A DNA stretch of 64,000 nt. Source: Glandiceps talaboti. Lineage: Eukaryota > Hemichordata > Enteropneusta > Spengelidae. The notes under the pieces are model-generated. The model ran no database searches, was not told where the DNA came from, and saw only the letters and a program-made list of their open reading frames with translations. Shown here piece by piece: positions 1-18,557 of the stretch (positions are counted from its first letter, which is position 1; each line of letters starts with the position of its first letter). The position numbers and the translations under genes are program-made. The DNA is taken from assembly GCF_964340395.1 (NCBI RefSeq), contig NC_135553.1, forward strand, positions 4,582,001 through 4,646,000, in the 5' to 3' direction.

Positions 1-257
1 TGGGAAAAAGCTCTTGTACATGGCTGTTGTAAAAACCTATGCTGCATTGCTATGTTTCACATCCATTGGTGTTGGCATACCAGTTACACATCTGTCAACT
101 CTAGGTATGTTACACCTAGTGTGTTGGCCAGAGCTGTTACAGGGATATTGTACACATAGCTGGTACAGTCCCCGTGGCTCCACTGAGCTGGTACAGAAAG
201 ACAAAGACAGAGACGGAAATACAAAGACATACCGAAAGACAGACAGACACGAATATT

Positions 258-446
258 GTATGTGTGTGTGTGTGTGTGTGCGCGCGAGTGTGTCAGTGAG
301 TGTATGTATGTATGTATGTATGTATGTATGTATGTATGTATGTATGTATGTATGTATGTATGTATGTGTGTGTGTGTATGTATGTATGTATGTATGTATG
401 TATGTATGTATGCATGCATACATGCATGCATGCATGCATGCCTGTC

Positions 447-483
<37 letters not shown>

Positions 484-487
484 GCGT
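258..487. repeat. Compound (TG)n/(TATG)n microsatellite
   Basis: TG, TATG, TG, TATG, TGCA and TG blocks in series. Open frames across it are simple-repeat artefacts. The flanking 1-257 and 488-1042 show no gene. Confidence 0.97.
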
Positions 488-1042
488 ACACCTCATTTCT
501 CAGAACTTCATCACAGTTTGATAGAGCTAAATACGCAAACATATTTATTGAAATCAATGCTTGTCAAATGAGAACTCCCTAAATATCTCAAGCGATAAAC
601 TGCTTCTGTTTCCCATAAACACGGTGTCTACCAGTGTCTTTACAATCTGATATCTATTAATTACTATTTTTTCATAGAAATAGGGTAAATCCGGGAAAAA
701 TAATTTGACATTGGAAGGCTGTACGCATAACCGGAAACTCTCTGATGAGAATCTAGGAGGTAATCTTTATAGTTACTGTGTGTATAGCGCCACCTGTCTT
801 CAGTTCTACATGTAAAAAGTATGAATAATCAGGCATTTCTCGTATATTGCCATGGGATTTTAGCTATACACCAATTCTTCCTTGTCAAGTAACTTATTTA
901 TGGCAAGACTGTCATTTTCCATTCTAAAAAACAGTAAACAACCTCGCCCTGAGTTCTATTTCATAACCTCCGAAATAAAATAAAGCTTGTTTGTTCGTTT
1001 GGTGTTTTTGTTTGTTGATTTTATTGCCTTTTCAGGTTTTGC

Positions 1043-4633
<3,591 letters not shown>

Positions 4634-4679
4634 TGTACACAGACAAGATGCAAAGTATATACTCAGGAAGGCCTAATAG

Positions 4680-4681
4680 TG

Positions 4682-4777
<96 letters not shown>

Positions 4778-4986
4778 GGCAGTTTGTTTGATTTTGTATT
4801 GTTATGTGTACTTGTTCGCCATCTGTGCATTTTATTCTATTTTATTGTTCTTTTTATACCGGTGCAAAGGTGAAATAAATAAATAAATACAGACAGACAG
4901 ACAGACAGATCGATAGACAAACAGATATATAAATATATAGATATATAGATAGATAGACAGATAGACAGACAGACAGATCGATGGAC

Positions 4987-5033
<47 letters not shown>

Positions 5034-5109
5034 TTAGATAGATATATGGACAGACAGACAGACAGACAAACAAACAGACAGAAAGACAGAAAGACAGACA
5101 GACAGACAT

Positions 5110-5166
<57 letters not shown>
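4680..5166. repeat. (ACAG)n and (TA)n microsatellite cluster
   Basis: ACAG blocks at 4681-4780, 4889-4910 and 5048-5165 and a TA block at 4988-5031, just upstream of the gene A start codon. Confidence 0.95.
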
Positions 5167-7636
5167 GAAAAACAGTATTGAACTCACGATTCAAAAATAA
5201 AATACACGTGATAGACATCAAAACGATAATTTCAAAGTTGCTATGAATGATGGTATTGTATTCTTTACCCTCATTGCATTAATTAGGATAATTTCTAGAG
5301 TTGGAGAAATGAAGTAATAAGTATGTACGCTTAGTTGCTGTAATCTGGTTTTCTCTTTTATGCAAAGAATATAATTATTCGAAATGATTTGTAAATCACA
5401 CAATTCAAGGCCGTCGTTTCAAAACAAAAACAAATGTAATAGAAATTTATCACAAAATGGTTTTGATTCAGTAAATACACAGGATCTCGAAAACAGAAAT
5501 ATGGGTAAAATTGGTATGGACGGAACTTGGTGTTGAGAAGTGTATGGTTGCTTTCACCACAGACAATGAAGTCTGTGTTTTCACTCAGTGTGGATTTGAT
5601 TCTACCATTGAATTATAACAATAATGGTATTTCAACACCAAAGTCTTTGTTTCCATCTAAAGTCCTAACACATACAACCAGCTGACGACTAAAACTGTAG
5701 ACTATTATTGTTAGGGTGAGATGTGAAAACCGCAAAATACACTAAAACTAATGTGGTTTTTAAGAAATAACCAGATATGTCCCTAATTATTATATTTTAG
5801 TATCACATTATTTTCATAACCACGTATGATATTCCATACGTGACGTCACAATCTATTTATACTGAAATTCACTATTTTGAACTGACCTCACAGGTTTAAA
5901 TTTTTTTTTTTTTTTAGAATTGTGCTCATCATTTGTAGATTATTTAGAATAGTATTCACTGGTGCAATGGCCTTATACATAGACCCGGTTGGTCCCGTTG
6001 AGAAATTGAGAAAAAGCAAACTGAATTGAAAAAATATATCAATCATTGAAAGCTGCTGCTAGTAACTGGTACCAGTTTGCACGTACAACTTATTACGTTG
6101 ACAATCATTACTCGATCAAATCTATATTAATTAAAAGATCCCCATTACCTTGTAAATGTAAATAAAAAAGAAACTTATGTATACGCACCTTAGTTATGAT
6201 GTCTGTCCAAATAAAATTGTCTACGTTGCATTGTCTAAAAAATTAACCCCCAAACACCAATATTACGGTTCAGCACACATTTTCCATACATGGGTCGCCA
6301 ATCAGAGGAATACATTACACGTCAGTTATCATATGCACAGCCAAGCTGTTACTCAGTACTGAGCAGATTTATTGTCGTGGAGTATGTAATCAAAACAAAT
6401 GCCCCTACGTCAGTAATCCCTTCTCGCTACCGATGTGGCTAGTATCTCGATATATTATCAACAAATTTGATGAATTTCTCCTTTCCATCCCATATATCAA
6501 ACACCCCTGAGTGGATATGGATGACTACGTCACCCAAAGCTTGAAACGAAAACCTATACTATTCGTTAGATTTGTTAGATTTGAGTCACTGACAATTCCG
6601 AAGTTTGTTTATTTTCATAGTATTATATCATTGCGTTATGCCATATAGCTGTCTAGCGTAACTCGAAAATAACACATTCCCTCCTAAATATCCTTGTAGC
6701 TGAATACTGAAATCTTACCATGATAACTGTTTAAGTTTCTGCAACGATGACAATACAAGTTGGACATTACAAAATGAAAATTGACACTATTGCCACGTGC
6801 ACGCTTGTGTGCGGTACAATGGCGAATTGGAAAGGCGATATTAAACAATTTCATCAAATGTAAAACATATCCTAAAAATCTGTTTCTACGTGTCATGTTT
6901 CATCCGTACAGATTATCGCAGGCATGCTGACGCAATCGGGAATAACTGATAACCATGACGTCATCACATTGCTGCCATTTCAAATAACCATGCTTCATGT
7001 GTGAATATAAAATCGTGTTTTAAAATGCTATTTGGTTTTGGTGTACAATGTAGATCTGAAGTAAAAAATAAAAAAAAATAATGTAAATACACACAATCTT
7101 ATACAATACAATGTCGTTTAAATACCTTCAATTTTTTTCAAAATCATAGTGCCTGTAATATTTCTGTCATGATGTGATTGTGAATGAGTTGAGTGCGAGT
7201 TTCGAGACCCAACTACCATGGCATCATTTACCACAGTTGTCATGTGGGTAGTGCATTTATACGGTACATAACTGTCATGTCCAGGCGGGGAGGGGGAGGG
7301 GGTATGTGCAAAATACTGAAGAGCATAGTATCATATCAAATGTTTGATGGACATGTGTTTTAAATATTTTAGAAGGGGTCAACCATTGTCAAACTCCATT
7401 GGGACTATAAAGTGTATGTATGAGGTCTGTGCATTTTAAAGTGAATACAAATCTGAAATCGTCTAATTGCGTACATTGTGAAAGCATGCAGAGCAGTCAA
7501 AGGGTTGAGAACGATGAATGTCGCTAATAGATACGACTTGTTCGACAGCATCGACTGTCTATGCCCAATCAAACCAATTTGCAACTAGAGCTGTTCATAT
7601 CTTAACGATGGGCTTTAACAGGAAGACGGATCGCAC

Positions 7637-7639
7637 CAC

Positions 7640-7688
<49 letters not shown>

Positions 7689-7778
7689 ACCACCACCACC
7701 ACCACCACCACCACCACCACCACCACCACCACCACCACCACCACCACCACCACCACCACCACCACCACCACCACCACC

Positions 7779-7813
<35 letters not shown>

Positions 7814-7850
7814 CAACAACAACAGCAGCAACATTAATAACAACAACAAT
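7637..7850. repeat. Stepwise triplet microsatellite GCC-ACC-AAT-AAC
   Basis: (GCC)n passes into (ACC)n of about 34 units, then (AAT)n, (AAC)n and mixed AGC/AAC. Neighbouring blocks mostly differ by one base per unit. Confidence 0.95.
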
Positions 7851-8230
7851 GAATACTGTGTATTAAGAGTGGCTGAGACAATCTATATATGTCTTATACA
7901 TTATTATAAGGATACATCGACACATACAGGCTGTTCCAACATTGGTGGTACCAGTAGATCGAATGTTTGCTTTATACACAGCTTACATGATCGTATTATT
8001 TACATTACATTCCTATTACAATTTGTAGCATATTGGTATGTATTTTAAAAAAAATGGAAATATATCTTCAGCAGGTGTTTCATCCTATCGTTGTATACTT
8101 CCAATAGGAACCCCCTTTCTCGCGCTCAATGTCTCTCAATTTCTAGTCTGTTTGTGCCTCGGAAATTATTGTCTGTCTCCCTCAGCTCTATGTGCCTGTC
8201 CTTCTGTTTGTCCACCCGGATATTTTGTCG

Positions 8231-8434
<204 letters not shown>

Positions 8435-9778
8435 CTGTCCCCTACCCCCTCCCTGCCCATATATCTCGCCCTCTTACTGAGGTTCTGCAAGCGGATATCA
8501 CACTTGAGGCAGACTCGTATATACATGTTTGCCCATGCCAGCTGTCTCTGTCAACCTTACTACTATATGTCTATACATTTGTCAGTCTGTCTTTGTGTGT
8601 CCGACTGCTTGTCAACCTGCTCCTGTCAATCTCCCATCCACAACGGTCCAATTCCTTACTTTGTTTGTCTCCTTCTGTATGTCCCACAATATTGCAATTG
8701 TAATTGTACAATAAACATATCATGAGGAAAATATAGTGTGTTTTCACAGGTATTTGCTGACGAAGCACCGTGAATGTAACATCCACGACACACAAAAACC
8801 AACCAACCAAACAACAACAACAACAACAACAACAACAAAACGATAGCCATTCGATCGTTTCGGAGTACCTTGAAAATAGAAACGATAGACTCCACATACA
8901 TTTACGAACAATAGGTATGTAGGTACTGATACCACGTATTCTAGAACGTTTACTAATACTATATCAATATATTTAGACTAAACTTTGAGATTTATTTTAT
9001 CGAACCGCGAGACAAGATATGCATACTAGAAGTATTTATCTCTTAGCTACTACTATCAATGGTTGTAGCTTTCTAGACAGTCATTGCTGGCGATAAGGGA
9101 ATTAATGTATATGTATGCAATTCATGGTGCATAGTGGCTGACGTCACGAAGGTCTGTTCTTTCAATTCATTCGTCTCTCATTCATGAATTGTCATTGAAA
9201 TACTTAAAAGAGATTAAGACATTCGAACAAAAACCCTGAAGTAGAAAAACGGGAGCACTTGGCAGTCCATTACTATCTAACGCAGCAATCAACCAACAAA
9301 CGAAGAGTGGTGCTCACCTTTGACATTTTAAGAACACGACCGGTGAAACTCACACTCTTTGAGTTGAAAGAACGGTCATAGCCTGACAAAGGACTGCCGA
9401 GGTGATGTAAAAACGGATGTGACCCATCGCCTTTCTCCTGAATTAAGTTAAACGTAGCAGTGTTCGTGCACCGTTGATGGAAATAGCAATCACAGTGGTG
9501 GATCTGTTGTTATTCAAGATTAACTATTCATGTCTAGATGTTAAACACTTTCTTTCCTCAATCCAAGCCAGCGGGTATACTATGTGCTAAACACAGGAGC
9601 AATTGACAATTGCATGGTCACGATTCTGAAAGAGAATTTAATAGGACTGGCAGTGGGAAAGGAATTTAACTTTTATGTTCAATTAACATCGATGAAGCAG
9701 CAAACCTGATCAGATTTTATGTTACAGCGTTAACTATTTACATACAACGACGTTCAACGGGAATGACACATTCAAGAT

Positions 9779-12700
9779 ATGGACAGCAGACACGTTCGTA
9801 AGATTGTTGTCATTGGTGTATGTGGATCGTGTTTATTACTGACACTATTAGCTTGGATTACCGAGCCAAAACTCAAACTCCAGCGAGTGACTACATCGGT
9901 GAAGTTTCACAGGTGGGACGAACGGTTGATAGAGCTACGAGGACGAGAATCTAAAAGTAGGTCTCCTTCAACAAAGGGTATACTTTAATGCCTTCCCATT
10001 GACATTGTTACGAAATGTTTATGGCTCAATAGACATGCCAGTGGTTAAATATGACAATGTACGCCTGGTCAGACAAACGTGACCTAGTATCTTTTGTTGT
10101 CATAAAAGTCCATAAGCAGTTATCAGACCCACTCTTAAAAAATGTTGTTAGCTAAAAAGTGTACATGACTTATCTCTGGAAATACGCACCCCGAGAACTC
10201 CATCGGGAGACAATTGCGACGTGTCGGAGTTCTAGGAGTGCATATTTCAGAGCTACCCGGGTCTCTACATTGCGGACTCTTGAATTACGAGAAGCTTATA
10301 GACTCAGACCACCAAACAACTGTCTGAGTTATAGACAAAGTTATTCTTCAATCATATATCCATGTGTTTTTTGCCTATTTTTGCCTATTTTTCGTTGTAT
10401 TTACGTTTAAAGAATCCAAACTAGGATAGATTTACATGTACGTGAGGTGTATATTCTTAATTTTACCATAATGTCACACTTTTTTGAATATCGACACAAC
10501 GGCACAGAAAACAGCTACACGATTGTTATCTAGGATAAACTTCTGTCTGTATTCAATTCAAATCTTTGGAGGACTGTAACAAAGCACATTTCAAATCTTT
10601 ATATGTAGAACAAGTATAACATTTCAAAGTTGGATTTAACTCGCATATGTCACATATAAGTATTGGAAGCTAGGGAATGGATACCTGTCCGACATCACAA
10701 TTATTATCACTAGACAGAGTTATACTGTCAGATTCCAAAAGTCGATTTTCCGGTTCCAAGATTCATTGCGCGAGAGGACGGCTCATATGTTGTTACAGTT
10801 AGTCTTGTTTTGTCTTTACTGCGGTAGAAATAACATTTTTATCAGGAAATGATAGAAAGACATGTTGACCTCTTTGATTATGAGTGATTTTATAGAACAA
10901 AGACTAAACACCATAAAGTATAGAGAAGGGTTTTACGGGTGAACCCAGGGTACGGTCAGGTGACAACCACCCCCCTGAGCGCGTGCAAACCATTCAGCGC
11001 GTACACAAATACACATGGCGTTGTATGGATAGACGCGCAATGCATCTTGGAACCGGCAACAGGTCTATTAGTTGGGAGTAGAAAAAGAAAACTGGTCTTA
11101 GTAAATGTAGAATATTTGTATCAGTTTAATATGATATGTTTTAACATACCCAAATATATAACTTGTCCTCTTCTCATCAGATAGTAACTGTTCGGTCAGG
11201 TTCGCTCCACGTAACAACCATCCATACACCGCATTGGCAAGTTTTCCAGGTTCTGGCAACACATGGCTACGACATCTCCTGGAGATTAGTACTGGTATCT
11301 ACACAAGTTCTCCGTATTACGATGGCACGCTTTATGATGGTGGTAAGTAACACTAAACAAATTTAATGTATAACTTTTAGTAAATACTATTTACGTTGGA
11401 AAGATGCATGATTGTATTTCATGATGAAAGTTTTCAATTTTTCAAATGGAATTGTGTTTCTTGAAAGAGCCGACCCGATCAAGTGCGAATTTATGTAGTC
11501 GAAGATTCAAGCTGTTTGTGTACTAAATTACTATAACTGATACAAATTCGTTTAGAACATTAAGAATAACTATCAAATATATACGTATAATATTTCAGAA
11601 ATACCGTGTTAGTGCCAGTTTAGTTTTCAGTCCAATTATATATCTGTGAACAATTTCATTTAACATAGTAACTATCAAATATACGTATACTATTTCAGAA
11701 ATGCTGCGTCAGTGTCAGTTTAAGTTTTCGGTCCAATTATATCTCTGTGAGCAATTCCAGTTTCTGATATATTACAGGGACATACGCAAATAACTTTCAA
11801 ATTGAATGTAAATTGAATGTAAACGGTATTTGCCTAGCCTAGCGATCGCTTGGCAAATTCAAATGCGTACTCTGTACTTTAATAACTTAGAAACAAATCA
11901 TATGGGATTTTGCTCTCTCTTTTCTCCCTCAACGTTAAAACGAACGAATATAAAACATTTTCAAGATTCATTCCTTTTAATACTACATATCATTATAATT
12001 TGTAATGTATATTATGATTTCTAAAGTAATAATTTGAGAAATTATGCTCATCTTTTGAAGACTTTTAAAAACTCAAGTTTCAATGTTTTTCAGGTTTTCT
12101 GGGAGAAGGGCTAGACCATAAGGAAGGTCGAACTGTTGTTGCAAAGACTCACGAATTCTATCCTATTAAAAGTGATTTCAAAACTGCCATTGTGCTAATA
12201 AGGAATCCATTTGATGCATTCGTAGCAGATTTCAACAGAATAAAGGGCGATCATGTTGGATTTGCCAACTCAGAAAGCTTTCATGAACAAAGTAAGTAGT
12301 GTACTTTACTATCAAACCAAGTAAGTAGAGTACATAGTCTTATTAGGTTACCTTTACTATCAAACCAAGTAAGTAGAGTACATAGTCTTATTACGTTACC
12401 TTTACTATCAAACCAAGTAAGTAGAGTACATAGTCTTATTAGGTTACCTTTACTATCAAACCAAGTAAGTAGAGTACATAGTCTTATTACGTTACCTTTA
12501 CTATCAAACCAAGTAAGTAGAGTACATAGTCTTATTACGTTACCTTTACTATCAAACCAAGTAAGTAGAGTACATGGTCTTATTACGTTACCTTTACTAT
12601 CAAACCAAGTAAGTAGAGTACATAGTCTTATTACGTTACCTTTACTATCAAACCAAGTAAGTAGAGTAAATAGTCTTATTACGTTACCTTTACTATCAAA

Positions 12701-14793
12701 CCAAGTAAGTAGAGTACATAGCCTTATTACGTTACCTTTACTATCAAACCAAGTAAGTAAAGTACATAGTCTTATTACGTTACCTTTACTATCAAACCAA
12801 GTAAGTAGAGTACATAGTCTTATTACGTTACCTTTACTATCAAACCAAGTAAGTAGAGTACATAGTCTTATTACGTTACCTTTACTATCAAACCAAGTAA
12901 GTAGAGTACATAGTCTTATTAGGTTACCTTTACTATCAAACCAAGTAAGTAGAGTACATAGTCTTATTACGTTACCTTTACTATCAAACCAAGTAAGTAG
13001 AGTACATAGTCTTATTACGTTACCTTTACTATCAAACCAAGTAAGTAGAGTACATGGTCTTATTACGTTACCTTTACTATCAAACCAAGTAAGTAGAGTA
13101 CATAGTCTTATTACGTTACCTTTACTATCAAACCAAGTAAGTAGAGTAAATAGTCTTATTACGTTACCTTTACTATCAAACCAAGTAAGTAGAGTACATA
13201 GCCTTATTACGTTACCTTTACTATCAAACCAAGTAAGTAAAGTACATAGTCTTATTACGTTACCTTTACTATCAAACCAAGTAAGTAGAGTACATAGTCT
13301 TATTACGTTACCTTTACTATCAAACCAAGTAAGTAGAGTACATAGTCTTATTACGTTACCTTTACTATCAAACCAAGTAAGTAGAGTACATAGCCTTATT
13401 ACGTTACCTTTACTATCAAACCAAGTAAGTAGAGTACATAGTCTTATTACGTTACCTTTACTATCAAACCAAGTAAGTAGAGTACATAGTCTTATTACGT
13501 TACCTTTACTATCAAACCAAGTAAGTAGAGTACATAGTCTTATTACGTTACCTTTACTATCAAACCAAGTAAGTAGAGTACATAGCCTTATTACGTTACC
13601 TTTACTATCAAACCAAGTAAGTAGAGTACATAGTCTTATTACGTTACCTTTACTATCAAACCAAGTAAGTAGAGTACATAGTCTTATTACGTTACCTTTA
13701 CTATCAAACCATAACTGATTTGTACTAATGCATTATCAGTGTGTATATTTATCACAACACATATTTGAGCTACAGTCTGGATATGATGACGACATTCCTT
13801 GTCCAACTTTATTCACTTTGATTCATCTTTTTTCACCCATAGTTTGATAATATTGCTTCTAGTGAGAGTACGAGTGACGTGGCAATTTGTTTAGAATGCA
13901 TGGAATGGGATGGAAATGGACAATCAATTAATTGAATAAATGTAGTTGTAATTTATCATTGAAAGTTGGGCTTATCTTATCTGACACACTGCTTCGTTAC
14001 TTGTTATTCTAAAATGTTGGCCTTTTCCACAGAGATCACTTGCACTTGTTATCATTAACGTTTACATGCACTGCTTCTGATTTGTGCAGTATTTTACCAG
14101 ACCCAGTACTGTAATGTAACATTTACCTACTCAACCACCAACCCATCCATCCACCCACCTACCCCTTCCATTCATCTAGCCACTCATCCATCCACCAATC
14201 CACACACCCACCCCCCAAAAACAACAAACAAACAAACAAACAAACAAACAAACAAACATACATACATACATACATACATACATACATACATACATACATA
14301 CATACATACATACATACATACATACATACATACATACATACATACATACATACATACATACATACATACGTACATAATTCTTTCATTCATACCTGTAACA
14401 CAATGTCAAAATAATGGATTTTTAACTGTATCTACAGGTTGGTATGAATATGTTTTGGATGCAGCCCCTGCTTGGGAAATATTCCACACAAATTGGTTAT
14501 TGTGGAATCATCCAACGTATTTTGTTCTCTATGAAGACCTCGTCAACAGCACAGTCGACAAAGTTATAGAAATTACTGAATTCTTGAACGTAACTCTTGA
14601 CGAAGAGCGCCACCAGTGCCTCGTTGATAACACGGAGGGGCAATTTCATAGACATCCACAAAACCAAAACGCTCTATTGAAGAAAAACGTATATTCAAAA
14701 CGAATGTCTGCAAATATAAACAAAAGAATAGAAACTGTAAATGAATTATTAGTTAGTAAAGGACTAAAACCATACAGTTTAAATGTCACGTGA
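9779..14793 (+). CDS. WSCD-type sulfotransferase, gene B (four-exon model, 297 aa)
   Basis: Paralogue of gene A on the opposite strand. Exons: 9779-9956, 11181-11342, 12094-12291, 14438-14793; all internal junctions are phase 1 and the total is 894 nt in one frame. A short cytoplasmic head is followed by a membrane anchor at about residues 10-27 ([17 protein letters not shown]), so it is probably a Golgi type II protein. Exon 2 has the PAPS loop [11 protein letters not shown], exon 3 has [11 protein letters not shown], and exon 4 has [10 protein letters not shown] and a possible N-glycosylation site (NVT). Exon 2 is 162 nt, the same as the matching exon of gene A, with the same phase, which supports common descent. 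It lacks the coiled-coil exon of gene A. AATAAA follows at 15101. The intron after exon 3 contains a 48-bp minisatellite starting at the splice donor. Substrate unknown. Confidence 0.82.
12292..13711 (+). repeat. 48-bp minisatellite, about 29-30 units, starting at a splice donor
   Basis: Each unit begins GTAAGTAGAGTACATAGTC and ends ATCAAACCAA. The first, shortened unit starts at the GT of the donor of sulfotransferase B exon 3, so every unit repeats an AA|GTAAGT donor. Variant bases show higher-order structure: 12421-12900 and 12901-13380 are identical by eye (ten units, 480 bp), and units from 13381 onward follow a four-unit pattern. Confidence 0.95.
14148..14372. repeat. (CCAT)/(CAAA)n/(CATA)n microsatellite
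   Basis: Lies in the last intron of sulfotransferase B, about 65 bp before the exon 4 acceptor. Confidence 0.95.
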
Positions 14794-16891
14794 CCCAACT
14801 GTAGACGATGTAAATAATTTTAGATCATAGAGAGTGTGTACATGTGGATTAAAAAGATTCGGACGCCAGTACATCAAAGTCGGCCACGAGATGTTGGTAC
14901 AGTCCCCGGGATACAGCAAATAGTCAAGGTTGAAGTAGCATGTATGTGTGCGTTATTGATTATCGAAAGGATTTTTATCATAAAATATAAGATAAGTTTG
15001 TGAATTGTGTGATAAATTCTAGCAATTTTAGCTACATGTATATAATTGAAATACATGAACCATAGAGATTGTGTTCTCTGAGCTTCCTGGTGACAAGTAC
15101 AATAAATAAAATGAAGAGTGTATTTGTAGTAGTCATGGTTACGTACTTTTTAGAGTGTTACTCTTATATGACTAACATTATTTCGTGAATTATTTGAGGA
15201 ATTCCAAAGTGATATAGTTTGTACGATTCTGCAGCTGGTCGTGATATTGACGATGAATGTGCTTGAATTGATGAACAACGAAACAATGAAATGGCTAGAC
15301 TTCGTCTTATACATCGTATATATGTCCAATAACATTTGTCCAAGTTATTGGTGGATGCAAAACATACACACACGTTCGCTCAGATTGAAGTCCTCTCAAG
15401 GAGATAGAACTCATCGGTGACCACAATGCATCATCACATACAGCCAAGATGGATAATAGTTTGAGTGTTCTCCCTCCCCCCGCCTCTTTCTATGTATCCC
15501 TCTCTCCCTTTTCCATCTCTCTCCCCAGTAACTAAGTTCGAATTCATCATTTAGCTTGTTCGTTACTGAGTCTTACATACCGTACGTAATAAATAAACAA
15601 AAACATGTTGTTGGTAGTCGAATACTACTACTTACATGGCCACGGCTATAAAATTCACATGAAATTGTATCATATAATGTTAACCAAATGCAAAGATTAT
15701 TCAAGTACGCGTCAGAACGTGTACAAAACCTCAAGTGAAAGCGAACGTTCCCCAAATTAAGGCCTTGTTTCGAGAGAACGGAACATACTCTAACTCGTCA
15801 TGATAATGGGATTCCTATATGGATTCTCAAATGCGAATAGACATACAATAATCAATATCATAGTAAACGATTCGTGACATCTGTACATCTCACTGACATC
15901 TAATTTCTACATATATCCTATCAAATTATTTCTTTTCGCACGTATAGAGTTTTGCTAAGACGCGACCCCCTATCTATATCCAGACTCAGGCCCAGATGTT
16001 TCTGACTTGAATTATTACACATAAGTCACACAGTCGGTGGATGACCCTAATACAGAAGCAACACTGCAAAAATGATTGGCACAATTTCAAGCTACAGTTC
16101 TACTGTGTAGGCAGCATCGCAGAAATTCCGATAAAATTGCTCTCAGTCGGATGTACACTGTGTATATCATTTCATGTAGGCAATCCGCTGTATACGTTTG
16201 ACCTGGGTGTTAAAGCCTATACGTATCTCTACTAAAACTATTTTTTTTCAAAAAAAAATATTCTTAACCTCTCAGTTAGTTGTTGACGCTTTAGCCGATA
16301 TCAGATTACTGGAGATTAATAACGATTTATCTGCGAGGTTGCTAAAAGCAATATTTTCACGTACACTTTATGACTAGTATTGCATTCTGCTTCAATCAGC
16401 TATTTATCATGTCATCACCGTGTCTCAATCGGGAACAGGGTGCCTTGCATCTGTTGCTTTCTTACACACACAGAATTTGTCACTTAGGTCTGCTATAAAA
16501 AGCACAGCTTTCTTTGGTTTGAGAAATGAACGTTTTACTATAGTGGCCGTAAAAGAAACTGAGTTATCGATACTATAGTTATTCACGGTCTATCAGGGTC
16601 ACTTTTGTCTCTTTTTTAAACTTGATTTTAATGTCAACATTAGAAGTATAATTCATGTCCTTTTACATGTAAGAATGCACTCTGGTTGTGTGAAAATTAA
16701 ACCTGCACTAGCTGCAACAGGGACGTTTTTTTTCATCAAGTAACCAAAGATACATTCACTAAAAGTAATCAATTACCTATAAAAACAGTGTATTTGTTAA
16801 TTAGTGGTCAATATTATCTGTAGGATGACAAGCTTGGCTTTGAATCCGTCACCATGTTTTTTAGTATCATTTTTTTCCGAACTGAAAATTA

Positions 16892-17060
16892 TATTCACTG
16901 AAAATTGTTAAAATACCAGTAATTAGATACTGTACTCGTTAATCGGTGGTTGATATTATCATAAGCAGTACATAAATACGTTGAAATCGAGATCACCGTT
17001 GAGGGCGTTGATTTTTTAGGTGCGTACCCGAAAATCAATTTGATTTGATTTATTGAGTAT
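16892..17060. repeat. Dispersed repeat, copy 1
   Basis: Shares the order CACTGAAAATTGTTAAAATA, CCANTAATTAGA, then TTGAGGG/GTTGGGG and CGAAAATCAATTTGATT with 35164-35315. A shorter related piece lies just upstream at 16790-16830. Non-coding, family unknown. Confidence 0.5.
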
Positions 17061-18458
17061 ACAGGTACAAACATACGTTTACCCACATGTGATGCGATAC
17101 TGTTCGTGGTATACGATTATTACAAGTAAGTTATTGTACCAAACAAAACATTTCCAAAATGTTCCAGTTGCAACTAGTGCCGCTTTGACAGATCACGTGA
17201 TTTACTGTTACACAGCTGACATTTGTTGGGGGAAGAAGAGAGGAATAAAGCCTTTAACAACAAACACAGTTTTGTACCTACATGTACATGTACATGCACT
17301 CGATGTTGATCTTTTGAATACCCTATCACGTGCTTCAGTCAGCATCCAATCACAAAAGAGAAGGTAGCTAGCAAGTCGCGGTTGTTTGCAACCAGTAACA
17401 AACATCATATCATTACATCTCATGATATGCATAATGCCACACAGAAACATCTTTGTATGTGTTATCAGAGGTTGTGTGGTTGTCCCTGACAATAATTTCA
17501 CTCACAGAAATACTGAGCATTGTGCATTTCACCTCTGTGGCACTTTATATAGACTGTAATGACGTCATCAGTCCAGGCTTATCAGTCTGCCTTGGGGGAA
17601 TGGGAGATTAGACTGCACCCACAACGGTTGATCTGTCAGTCTACACCTATTCATGTGACGTCACACATTTAACTGGCACAATTCAACAGCACAATCTAAG
17701 AACTTAGTAGAAGGTATTGTTTCAAAGGAAAGCTCCACAAATTCATTACATGACAACATTTATATTAGGATCACAACAATATCGCAATTCTTTAATGTTA
17801 ACACAAACATCATAACCAATGTTAGTGAATGGTTCACATGTACACAGGAAAAAATAAAACCCACCTAACTTTTGCCTTGATCTTTCTTTGGTAAATGACA
17901 TCCAACATAAATATTACAAACATCAATTTCATTTTTTTTTTAGATAATGTTTTTACATCTCTATAGGATAACAATATGAAACTTTCCTTTTACTGTAAAC
18001 ATGACAATGTTCTTTGACATGTCAAATATTTGGTACATGAGAAGAAATAAAATATAGCTAAAATGTAAAGCTTACCACCTGCTTTTAAGTACAATACTCA
18101 ATTTGTTTATGTGTTAGTGTAGGTTATACACATTTCCTTTGAAATTATTTTTTGAATGGCACATTAATGTCATTTATACAATGTTTCGCTTGAAATTAGC
18201 CTATTATTTTGTGTGTATGAAAGTATGCAAGAGTGTCAGTATATGTATGAGTAAGTGTGTTTTACTGTGCAATTTTCAATGTGGTATATATATTTACAAA
18301 CATCCGGAGTCCTCTTTTGAAATTTTTCATTTTGGTTGAATGTGGTGTTATTTTCAAATAGACTCCTTTGATCTTTGCTAGCATTACTGAAGCCTGCAAT
18401 CCTCCTGTGTATATGAATATGTGTGTTTGTGCATGTTGGAGGGAGGGAGCGAGGGAGC

Positions 18459-18460
<2 letters not shown>

Positions 18461-18557
<97 letters not shown>

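Noticed and set aside
258-487. Open frames of MYVC, HTYI or CVCV repeats here and at 3.7, 14.2, 31.7 and 42.6 kb
   Set aside because: They are translations of microsatellites, open in several frames on both strands, and have no splice or domain support.
7518-8048. 176-codon frame with poly-Ala, poly-Thr and poly-Asn
   Set aside because: It is driven by the GCC-ACC-AAT-AAC triplet array, with no recognisable flanking coding sequence.
10159-10410. Extra exon of sulfotransferase B
   Set aside because: The phase from exon 1 (one carried base) joins exon 2 directly, and this frame has no sulfotransferase motif.
12292-13711. CRISPR-like array
   Set aside because: The 48-bp units are directly adjacent without unique spacers, in an intron of an animal gene.
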